A DNA stretch of 7,587 bases from Verrucomicrobiota bacterium (GTDB lineage: Bacteria > Verrucomicrobiota > Verrucomicrobiia > Opitutales > UBA2995), in NCBI GenBank assembly GCA_027297085.1, contig JAPUIL010000268.1:1-7587 (forward strand), read 5' to 3'. This document shows positions 1 through 5,276 of the stretch, in pieces. Under the pieces are notes generated by a model. It was not told the origin of the DNA. It made no database searches and saw nothing but the letters and a program-made list of their open reading frames with translations. Both the position numbers and the translations under genes were made by a program. How positions within the stretch are numbered: position 1 is the first letter of the stretch; each line of letters starts with the position of its first letter.

Positions 1-1
1 C

Positions 2-691
2 CGTTCCGTTGCTGAAAGCTTGGCAGCTGAAGGTGTCCAGGTGATATGCGTGAGCGTAAATCCGGATAGCTGCGGAGCCGCCGCCGAGGCAATTCAGGCT
101 CAAGGTGGAATAGCATCGGCTCTTCCCGTCGATGTGAGTAATGCTTCTGCTGTTTCGGATGCTTGCAACCAGCTCATCGAAGAATTTGGTGGAATCGATA
201 TTCTGGTAAACAACGCCGGAATCACCAAAGACAACCTTCTGATTCGGATGTCGGAGGAAGATTGGCAGGTTGTTTTGGATACAAATTTAAGCAGTTGCTT
301 CTACTGGTCCAAAGGGCTGGTGCGTCCTATGACCCGTAAACGCTGGGGCCGAATCATCAATGTTTCCTCCGTTAGCGGTATTGTTGGCAATCCTGGCCAG
401 GCCAACTATTCGAGTGCAAAAGCCGGAATGATCGCCCTTGCGAAGTCCCTGGCTAAAGAATTGGCGTCCCGCTCAATTACCTGCAACGTGGTTGCTCCAG
501 GATTTATTGCCACCGATATGACTTCTTCTTTTCAGGAAGGAGATGTGGCAAAGCAAGTGCTCGCTAATATACCGCTCAAACGCTTTGGAGATTCCAAAGA
601 CATCGCAAATCTGGTAACCTATCTGGCTTCTGAGGAAGCGAATTATATTACGGGTCAGGTTTTTACTGTTGACGGCGGTATGACGATTTAA
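2..691 (+). CDS. fabG: 3-oxoacyl-[acyl-carrier-protein] reductase FabG, 5'-truncated
   Basis: FabG is a cytoplasmic short-chain dehydrogenase/reductase. It uses NADPH to reduce 3-ketoacyl-ACP to 3-hydroxyacyl-ACP, the first reduction of each fatty-acid elongation cycle. The reading frame is open to the left edge (first full codon at 2, reading [11 protein letters not shown]), so the TTG at 20 is not the real start. 229 residues are visible. By comparison with the usual 244-248, about 18 are missing, including the TGxxxGIG dinucleotide loop. The NNAG motif is at 209-220. The catalytic tetrad is complete: Asn in TNLSS (284-286), Ser (368-370), Tyr (407-409) and Lys (419-421) in YSSAK. The [11 protein letters not shown] loop and the C-terminal [13 protein letters not shown] are typical of FabG rather than of other SDRs. 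After the second beta strand the sequence is [10 protein letters not shown], without the Arg often found there in NADPH-using relatives. It is the first visible gene of fabG-acpP-fabF, and the acpP start lies 34 bases downstream. Confidence 0.96.
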   Translation, partial: RSVAESLAAEGVQVICVSVNPDSCGAAAEAIQAQGGIASALPVDVSNASAVSDACNQLIEEFGGIDILVNNAGITKDNLLIRMSEEDWQVVLDTNLSSCFYWSKGLVRPMTRKRWGRIINVSSVSGIVGNPGQANYSSAKAGMIALAKSLAKELASRSITCNVVAPGFIATDMTSSFQEGDVAKQVLANIPLKRFGDSKDIANLVTYLASEEANYITGQVFTVDGGMTI

Positions 692-725
692 ACTCTCATT
701 ATCTCAAATCCATCTACATCCAACC

Positions 726-980
726 ATGGCAGATAAAACCACAGAAGAACGCGTTATTGAAATCATCGTTAACCAGCTCAACGTCAACGAAGAGCAGGTA
801 ACTCCCGAAGCTTCCTTTCTAGACGATCTAGGAGCTGACTCTCTTGACACCGTTGAATTGATCATGGCGTTTGAAGAAGAGTTCAAAGACGAGATCGATG
901 GCGAAATCCCTGAGTCTGATGCTGAAAAGCTGCAGTCTGTAGGAGACGTGATTTCGTACATCATAGAAAAGTCTCAATAA
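726..980 (+). CDS. acpP: Acyl carrier protein AcpP
   Basis: This small acidic cytoplasmic protein carries acyl intermediates as thioesters on a 4'-phosphopantetheine arm during fatty-acid synthesis. It also supplies acyl chains for phospholipid, lipid A and lipoate synthesis. At 84 residues it is slightly longer than the usual 77-80. The motif [15 protein letters not shown] places the phosphopantetheine-accepting serine at residue 39 (codon 840-842), followed by the strongly acidic recognition helix II. The four-helix order of bacterial ACP is clear, from the helix I segment [12 protein letters not shown] to the terminal [11 protein letters not shown]. The ATG at 726 gives the standard short N-terminus. 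The 34 bases before it (692-725) are pyrimidine-rich and contain no Shine-Dalgarno match, so initiation may not depend on one. Its place between fabG and fabF is the classic order, and the short spacers suggest one transcript. Confidence 0.98.
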   Translation: MADKTTEERVIEIIVNQLNVNEEQVTPEASFLDDLGADSLDTVELIMAFEEEFKDEIDGEIPESDAEKLQSVGDVISYIIEKSQ

Positions 981-1022
981 TTCTACCACTGGGCGATTCC
1001 TTAGCGATTTGTCCAGCTTCCT

Positions 1023-2282
1023 ATGGCTTACTCCCACCATAACAATCATGTCGTTGTTACCGGCATGGGTGTTATCACTTCGTTGGGCGATACCCCTGAA
1101 GTGTTTCATAGCAATTTGTTGAATGGAGTTAGCGGGATTAGCCTCATTGATGCTTTTGATACCGCGGAATATCCGTGTAAGATAGGCTCAGAACTCAAAG
1201 ACTGGGATCCTACGCGTGTCATGGACATTAAAGAGTCCCGCCGCAACGATCGCTACACGCAGTTGGCGTTGTATGCCTCGATCGAAGCTTTTAAAGATTC
1301 CGGCATCGATATGAGTCAGGAAGATCCGTATCGCGTAGGAGTATTTGTAGGTTCCGGAATTGGCGGAATGAATACGATTGAAAATCAATCGTTCACTCTG
1401 TTCGAACGGGGACCACGACGAGTATCCCCTTTTATGATTCCCATGCTGATCGCCAATATGGGTTGTGCAAGGGTGGCTATCGAGATCGGAGCGAAAGGTC
1501 CGAACTTCGGAATCGTCAGCGCTTGCACTACCGGCACAAACTCAATCGGAGAAGCCCTGCGGCATATCCGCTATGGCGATGCCGATGTGATGATAGCCGG
1601 AGGAAGTGAAGCCAGCATTACCAAACTTGCCTACGCGGGATTTTGCCAAATGAAGGCTATGAGTACGGCTAATGATGATCCTGAAAAAGCCAGTCAACCG
1701 TTCAACATAGGCCGGGATGGTTTTGTGATGGGTGAAGGTGCTGGCGTGATAGTGCTTGAATCACTCGAACACGCTCAAAAACGTGGAGCCAATATCCTCT
1801 GCGAAGTAGCCGGCTACGGAGCCACTTGCGACGCCTACCATATTACCGCTCCGGATACTTCAGGCAAAGGCTTGGAGAACGCCGTTCGGATCGCGTTAAA
1901 TGATGCCGGACTTCAGCCGGAGGATGTGGATTATGTCAACGCACATGGAACTTCCACCCTCTACAATGACAAGATTGAAACCCTGGCCCTTAAGAATGCC
2001 ATGGGTGAAGATGTCGCCCGCAAGGTAAAAATAAGCTCTACCAAATCTATGACCGGTCATTTGCTCGGAGCAGCAGGTGGCATTGAAGCCATCACCTGTA
2101 TCAATATCATCCGTTTGGGAGAGATTCCTCCCACCATCAATTTGAACGACCCGGATCCGGAATGTGATCTCGATTACGTTCCAAATGTGAAGCAGTCTGC
2201 TGATGTAAAAGTTGCCATCAGCAACAACCTCGGATTCGGAGGTCACAACGGCACCCTCGTCTTTAAGAAGTACGAGGGTTAG
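1023..2282 (+). CDS. fabF: 3-oxoacyl-[acyl-carrier-protein] synthase II FabF
   Basis: FabF (KAS II) condenses acyl-ACP with malonyl-ACP, releasing CO2 and lengthening the chain by two carbons. The protein is a 419-residue thiolase-fold enzyme, close to the usual 410-420. The active-site triad is complete: Cys168 in SACTTG, His308 in NAHGTST and His346 in KSMTGHLLGAAGG, with the conserved Lys341 in the same motif. The C-terminal glycine-rich gate loop reads GFGGHNG (404-410), with Phe405 at the gating position. GGHN instead of GGTN and Leu in place of the preceding Phe are known natural variants. The SACTTG motif differs from the common SACATG by one residue next to the nucleophile. No Shine-Dalgarno sequence is visible in the 42 bases after acpP. 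The ATG at 1023 gives an N-terminus a few residues longer than that of E. coli FabF. The stop TAG (2280-2282) lies inside the left copy of a 13-base direct repeat that flanks a candidate mobile element. Confidence 0.98.
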   Translation: MAYSHHNNHVVVTGMGVITSLGDTPEVFHSNLLNGVSGISLIDAFDTAEYPCKIGSELKDWDPTRVMDIKESRRNDRYTQLALYASIEAFKDSGIDMSQEDPYRVGVFVGSGIGGMNTIENQSFTLFERGPRRVSPFMIPMLIANMGCARVAIEIGAKGPNFGIVSACTTGTNSIGEALRHIRYGDADVMIAGGSEASITKLAYAGFCQMKAMSTANDDPEKASQPFNIGRDGFVMGEGAGVIVLESLEHAQKRGANILCEVAGYGATCDAYHITAPDTSGKGLENAVRIALNDAGLQPEDVDYVNAHGTSTLYNDKIETLALKNAMGEDVARKVKISSTKSMTGHLLGAAGGIEAITCINIIRLGEIPPTINLNDPDPECDLDYVPNVKQSADVKVAISNNLGFGGHNGTLVFKKYEG

Positions 2283-2287
2283 CCCGA
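2275..2287 (+). repeat. Direct repeat, left copy (putative target-site duplication)
   Basis: This 13-base sequence, AGGGTTAGCCCGA, recurs exactly at 2488-2500, 213 bases away. It spans the last codon and stop of fabF and abuts the left inverted end of the candidate element. Its last base (2287) also belongs to that inverted end, so the boundary is uncertain by about one base. Confidence 0.75.
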
Positions 2288-2303
2288 ATGGCACTCACTT
2301 AAG
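2287..2303 (+). repeat. Terminal inverted repeat, left arm
   Basis: AATGGCACTCACTTAAG is the reverse complement of 2470-2486 except at one position (2291 against 2482). The arms are 166 bases apart and could pair as a long stem in RNA or single-stranded DNA. Confidence 0.75.
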
Positions 2304-2321
2304 CGGTTTTTTGTCAAATAT

Positions 2322-2340
2322 CGAAGCAAGACCGGCTTCG
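2322..2340 (+). other. Internal hairpin 1 of the candidate element
   Basis: CGAAGC pairs with GCTTCG across a 7-base loop (AAGACCG). It lies in the left part of the candidate mobile element, 18 bases inside the inverted end. No T-tract follows, so a terminator role is not supported. Confidence 0.45.
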
Positions 2341-2358
2341 GGGTCATTCCTTGCAATC

Positions 2359-2392
2359 GCCGTGCCTAGCCATAGCCTGCTAAGGCGACGGC
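2359..2392 (+). other. Internal hairpin 2 of the candidate element
   Basis: The left strand GCCGT-GCC-TAGC pairs with GCTA-(A)-GGC-(G)-ACGGC around the 8-base loop CATAGCCT. This gives 12 base pairs with two single-base bulges on the 3' side. GC-rich imperfect palindromes of this kind are typical cores of dispersed intergenic repeats. I recall similar motifs from PVC-group genomes, but that is memory and not a search result. Confidence 0.5.
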
Positions 2393-2469
2393 TGGTGCAT
2401 GCCAATGCGGGATTTAAGGTTTGACCCCCTCGAAAAAAGGAAATGGACCGTAGATTCGCTTATAACGGC

Positions 2470-2486
2470 CTTAAGTGAGTGACATT
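2470..2486 (-). repeat. Terminal inverted repeat, right arm
   Basis: Read on the - strand this is AATGTCACTCACTTAAG, matching the left arm at 16 of 17 positions. One base (2487) separates it from the right direct repeat. Confidence 0.75.
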
Positions 2487-2487
2487 A

Positions 2488-2500
2488 AGGGTTAGCCCGA
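2488..2500 (+). repeat. Direct repeat, right copy (putative target-site duplication)
   Basis: This is an exact copy of 2275-2287 and holds a displaced duplicate of the fabF Gly codon and TAG stop. Identity ends sharply on both sides (2487 differs from 2274, and 2501 from 2288), as expected for a duplicated insertion target. Confidence 0.75.
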
Positions 2501-2593
2501 TTTTCCGATTCCCCATGATCTTACGATCACCGCTACATGTAGCAATGGTCGTGAGACCATTGACGAAAACCTACGGGTCAGAATCGGTTAAAA
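2501..2593. other. Potential multi-branched structured region between convergent operons
   Basis: An outer stem can form between TTTTCCGATTC (2501-2511) and GAATCGG-TT-AAAA (2581-2593), giving 11 pairs with a two-base bulge. Inside it lie TGATC-TTAC-GATCA (2516-2529), the perfect 12-base palindrome GCTACATGTAGC (2532-2543), and an 8-bp hairpin with a GTGA loop (2543-2562). The palindrome and the last hairpin share one base, so not all can form at once. An alternative pairing of GTCAGA (2577-2582) with TCTGAC (2606-2611) competes with the outer stem. It could be the shared 3' untranslated and termination region of fabF and lpd, or a small structured RNA. From 2594 to 2635 I see nothing else before the lpd stop. 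Confidence 0.35.
2543..2562. terminator. Candidate terminator hairpin of the convergent operons, no T-tract
   Basis: CAATGGTC and GACCATTG form a perfect 8-bp stem closed by a four-base loop. In + strand RNA the loop is GUGA, a stable GNRA tetraloop, which favours a role at the 3' end of the fabF transcript. Neither strand has a T-run directly after the stem, so it does not fit a classical intrinsic terminator. It is the strongest simple hairpin between the two operons. Confidence 0.35.
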
Positions 2594-2635
2594 CTTCCCC
2601 TTTGGTCTGACGATAAATTGCCGGGCGATTTCGAT

Positions 2636-4036
2636 TCATAGGCTGTGGATCCCGCGGCCATCAACATCGAGGGCAGCTTCCTTTATTGATTCGGAAAGAG
2701 AGGGGTGAGCATGAATGGTTCGCGCCAAGTCTTCCGCACTACCTCCATACTCCATATGGGTAACCGATGCGGCGATAAGTTCCGAAGCATTATGGGCCAG
2801 AATCTGAACCCCTAGAAGTTTGTCGGTCTTGGCGTCTGCAATGACTTTCACCAGTCCTTCCGTCACATCCGAAGCGATCGCTCTGCCATTTGCCGATAAA
2901 TTGAACTTCCCTGTTACAACCTCAATTCCTTGCTCTTTGGCCTCTTGTTCTGAAATTCCAACTGAAGCAATTTCCGGATCGGTGTAAATGACGTTGGGAA
3001 TCACCTCGTAGTTCACGTGACCTGCCTTACCGGCAATAATTTCTGCTACAGCTACACCTTCTTCTTCCGCTTTGTGGGCAAGCATGGGTCCTGCCACGAC
3101 ATCGCCTATGGCATAAATACCGGGTATGTTGGTCTTGAAATGTTGATCGATCTGAATACGTCCTTTGTCATCCAGTTTAACACCCACCGATTCTAATCCT
3201 GTATTTTTCGTATTGGGTTTACGCCCCACGGCCACCAATACTATATCAGCCTCGATACGGACATCCTTGCCGTTTTTTTCCGCAGTTAAGACGAGTTTAT
3301 CCCGCTTCGATTCTGCACCGGTAACTTTTGTCCCAGTGTGAAATATGAGTCCTTGGCGTTTGAATACACGTTCCGACAGTTTGCAAATGTCGTCATCGAA
3401 GCTCGGCGCTATCTTTGGTAAATATTCAATCACCGTCACTTTAGATCCCAGGCGCGCCCAAACGGAACTCAGTTCGAGCCCGATCGCACTCGCTCCGATC
3501 ACGGCCAGCTCAGCCGGGACGGAATCGAAAGCAATTGCCTGGTCGCTGGATACAACGGTCTTCCCATCATAGGGAAGAAATGACAGTTCGATGGGTGTCG
3601 ATCCCGTGGCAACGATGATGTTTTTGGCGGTTAAAATTGTTTCTTCCTCACCTTTCTTTACGACAATCGTATCCGGATTTTGGATAATACCGAGGCCTTC
3701 GAAGATTGATCCGCCTTTTTTGGTTACCAGGGCTCGGACTCCTTTCCGCAGTGTTTCCACAACGGTATCCTTTCGCTTCATAGTTTGGGATAGGTCCATA
3801 GATATCCCACTAAATTGGATGCCGTGATTGGCCGCTTTCTTCTCAGCGAAGTGCAGCATCTCTGTTGAGTGTAGTAGGGCCTTACTCGGAATGCAGCCAA
3901 CATTGAGACAGGTGCCGCCCAATTCCCCTTTTTCTAACAGAGCAGTTTTTAATCCCAGTTGAGAAGCTCGTATTGCAGCAACGTAGCCTCCCGGCCCCGA
4001 ACCTATTACAACAACATCAAACACATGTTCGCGCAT
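2636..4036 (-). CDS. lpdA: Dihydrolipoyl dehydrogenase (E3 of 2-oxoglutarate dehydrogenase)
   Basis: This FAD enzyme reoxidises the dihydrolipoyl arm of E2 and passes the electrons to NAD+. It has 466 residues, a normal length. Residues 1-35 hold the FAD Rossmann motif GSGPGG (12-17). The redox disulfide is Cys43/Cys48 in [13 protein letters not shown]. The central NAD domain is at about 150-275, with Glu204 ending its second strand. The second FAD motif ends at Gly311-Asp312 (YAIGD). The C-terminal interface domain has the catalytic pair His444 and Glu449 in HAHPSLSE. The NAD fingerprint is unusual: [10 protein letters not shown] (181-190) has Ser183 and Ser190 where GxGxxGxxxG expects glycine. 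The ATG at 4036 lies two bases after the sucB stop, so the genes are probably translationally coupled. It is the last gene of sucA-sucB-lpd. A dedicated E3 here does not exclude sharing with pyruvate dehydrogenase or the glycine cleavage system. Confidence 0.97.
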   Translation of the reverse strand: MREHVFDVVVIGSGPGGYVAAIRASQLGLKTALLEKGELGGTCLNVGCIPSKALLHSTEMLHFAEKKAANHGIQFSGISMDLSQTMKRKDTVVETLRKGVRALVTKKGGSIFEGLGIIQNPDTIVVKKGEEETILTAKNIIVATGSTPIELSFLPYDGKTVVSSDQAIAFDSVPAELAVIGASAIGLELSSVWARLGSKVTVIEYLPKIAPSFDDDICKLSERVFKRQGLIFHTGTKVTGAESKRDKLVLTAEKNGKDVRIEADIVLVAVGRKPNTKNTGLESVGVKLDDKGRIQIDQHFKTNIPGIYAIGDVVAGPMLAHKAEEEGVAVAEIIAGKAGHVNYEVIPNVIYTDPEIASVGISEQEAKEQGIEVVTGKFNLSANGRAIASDVTEGLVKVIADAKTDKLLGVQILAHNASELIAASVTHMEYGGSAEDLARTIHAHPSLSESIKEAALDVDGRGIHSL

Positions 4037-4038
4037 GA

Positions 4039-5259
4039 TTAAATCTCAAACAAGAGCCGGGTAGGATCCTCGATACCTTCTTTCACTTTTACGAGGAATA
4101 TAACAGCTTCCTTTCCGTCCACGATTCGGTGGTCGTATGAAAGCGCTAAATACATCATAGGGCGAATCTTTACCTCACCGCCAATGGCCATCGGGCGTTC
4201 CTGAATGCTGTGCATGCCCAAAATGCCGCTTTGAGGTGAGTTTAGAATAGGAGTTGAAAGCATCGATCCATAGATGCCGCCGTTCGTGATGGTAAACACG
4301 CCACCTTGAAGGTCGTCTATGGATAACTTTCCACCCCGCGCTTTTTGGGCGTAGCCCAGGATGTCACCCTCGATCTCGGCGTAGGACTTCAGGTCACAAT
4401 CACGCACGACTGGAACAACAAGCCCTTTCTCAGTACCCACGGCTATTCCGACATCGTAATAGTGGTTTGTGACAATTTCTTGTCCATGGATTTGCGCGTT
4501 GACTTCCGGCACTTCTTTCAAGGCGTTAACCACGGCTTTTACGAAAAAGGACATGAAGCCAAGTTTGTGGCCGTATTTTGCTACAAATTTTTCCTGGTGA
4601 AGTTTTCTGAGTCGCATGACTTCTGTCATATCAACTTCGTTGAAGGTAGTCAGGATAGCGGCCTGCTGCTGGGCTTGCACCAGCCGGTCGGCAATTTTTT
4701 TCCGCAGACCTGTCATTTTTTTGCGCGTTGTGCGTTCCCCGGAAGGTGCTGGACTTGGGTCAGCTACAACGGGATCAGGAGTTGGTGACTCAGGCGCTTT
4801 AGCTGATTGCAGCATATCGCCTTTGGTGACGCGACCACCTTTACCGGTTCCCTTGATCAAGCTTGGATCAATACCCGATTCGGCTGCAATGCGACGAACG
4901 GCCGGGGATACAGGTTTGAGCTCTGATTCGATTTCTGGAGCAGGTGCTTCTTCAATAGGCTCCTCCTCAGCGGTAGGTTCCGGTTCAACAGCGTCTGGCT
5001 CTTTAGGTTTTGATGAGCCATCCGCAGATTCATCGATGATGGCGACAACCTGGCCGATATCAACGTCGTCACCTTCCGCCACTTGTAGAGATATTTTTCC
5101 GCTTACTTCCGCCAATCCTTCGGAGGTAATTTTGTCTGTCTCCAATTCAAAAAGGACCTGGTCTCGTTCAACAAAATCGCCTTCTTTTACATGCCAGGCA
5201 GCAAGGATGCCACTGCTGATCGATTCTCCCACGGGCGGGACTTTTACTTCGGTTGCCAT
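4039..5259 (-). CDS. sucB: Dihydrolipoyllysine succinyltransferase (E2 of 2-oxoglutarate dehydrogenase)
   Basis: E2 is the core of the complex. Its lipoyl arm takes the succinyl group from E1 and passes it to CoA. The 406 residues are close to the family norm of about 405. Domains in order: one lipoyl domain (about 2-76) with the lipoylated Lys43 in ETDKITSEG; an acidic Glu/Pro-rich linker (about 82-113); a peripheral-subunit-binding domain (about 116-150) with the [15 protein letters not shown] signature; a Pro/Ser-rich linker (about 151-173); and the catalytic domain (about 175-406). The catalytic motif DHRIVDG gives His377 and Asp381. [15 protein letters not shown] and PQSGILGMH are typical of succinyltransferases rather than acetyl- or branched-chain E2s, which agrees with the E1 next door. 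The start is 17 bases after the sucA stop, in an A/T-rich spacer with no Shine-Dalgarno sequence. Confidence 0.97.
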   Translation of the reverse strand: MATEVKVPPVGESISSGILAAWHVKEGDFVERDQVLFELETDKITSEGLAEVSGKISLQVAEGDDVDIGQVVAIIDESADGSSKPKEPDAVEPEPTAEEEPIEEAPAPEIESELKPVSPAVRRIAAESGIDPSLIKGTGKGGRVTKGDMLQSAKAPESPTPDPVVADPSPAPSGERTTRKKMTGLRKKIADRLVQAQQQAAILTTFNEVDMTEVMRLRKLHQEKFVAKYGHKLGFMSFFVKAVVNALKEVPEVNAQIHGQEIVTNHYYDVGIAVGTEKGLVVPVVRDCDLKSYAEIEGDILGYAQKARGGKLSIDDLQGGVFTITNGGIYGSMLSTPILNSPQSGILGMHSIQERPMAIGGEVKIRPMMYLALSYDHRIVDGKEAVIFLVKVKEGIEDPTRLLFEI

Positions 5260-5276
5260 AAAATAATGTAACTATG

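Larger units (their letters stand above)
2288..2487. mobile_element. Candidate MITE-like non-autonomous element, about 200 bp
   Basis: The segment begins and ends with inverted repeats (2287-2303 and 2470-2486) that match at 16 of 17 positions. It is bracketed by an identical 13-base direct repeat (2275-2287 and 2488-2500). It has no convincing gene. Two internal hairpins are visible: CGAAGC/GCTTCG at 2322-2340, and a longer bulged one at 2359-2392. Removing the segment plus one repeat copy restores a plain fabF 3' end running directly into TTTTCCGATT. This is the pattern expected of a small element moved by a transposase supplied elsewhere. A duplication of 12-13 bases recalls IS4-type elements, but I cannot assign a family. 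Alternatives are a decayed IS remnant or a bacterial interspersed palindromic repeat. Exact ends are uncertain by one to three bases because the inverted ends are offset relative to the direct repeats. Confidence 0.6.

Noticed and set aside
20..22. TTG as a possible fabG start
   Set aside because: The frame is open upstream, and starting here would delete the essential cofactor-binding loop.
1896..2294. 132-codon antisense frame within fabF
   Set aside because: It is fully antisense to conserved FabF motifs and has no independent protein features.
2307..2312. Run of six T after fabF as an intrinsic terminator
   Set aside because: No stable GC-rich hairpin directly precedes it, and it probably belongs to the inserted element.
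2212..2424. Open frame overlapping the fabF end and the intergenic element
   Set aside because: It starts inside fabF out of frame, has no start signal or recognisable domain, and crosses the boundary of the candidate insertion.
2421..2466. Promoter formed by TTGACC (2421-2426) and TATAAC (2461-2466)
   Set aside because: The spacing is 34 bases, far from the needed 16-18, and no gene follows on this strand.
2279..2500. Integron attC site, suggested by repeated GTTAGCC
   Set aside because: The core consensus GTTRRRY is not met, and the two copies are direct rather than inverted.
2501..2593. tRNA gene, suggested by the cloverleaf-like fold
   Set aside because: There is no T-arm consensus, no proper anticodon arm or acceptor geometry, and the stem lengths do not fit.
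2283..2635. CRISPR array
   Set aside because: Only a two-copy direct repeat 213 bases apart is present, with no regular repeat-spacer pattern.
4616..5266. 216-codon open frame antisense to sucB
   Set aside because: It mirrors the lipoyl domain and low-complexity Glu/Pro-rich linkers of sucB, giving a Ser/Gly-rich translation with no recognisable domain. The sense gene is unambiguous.
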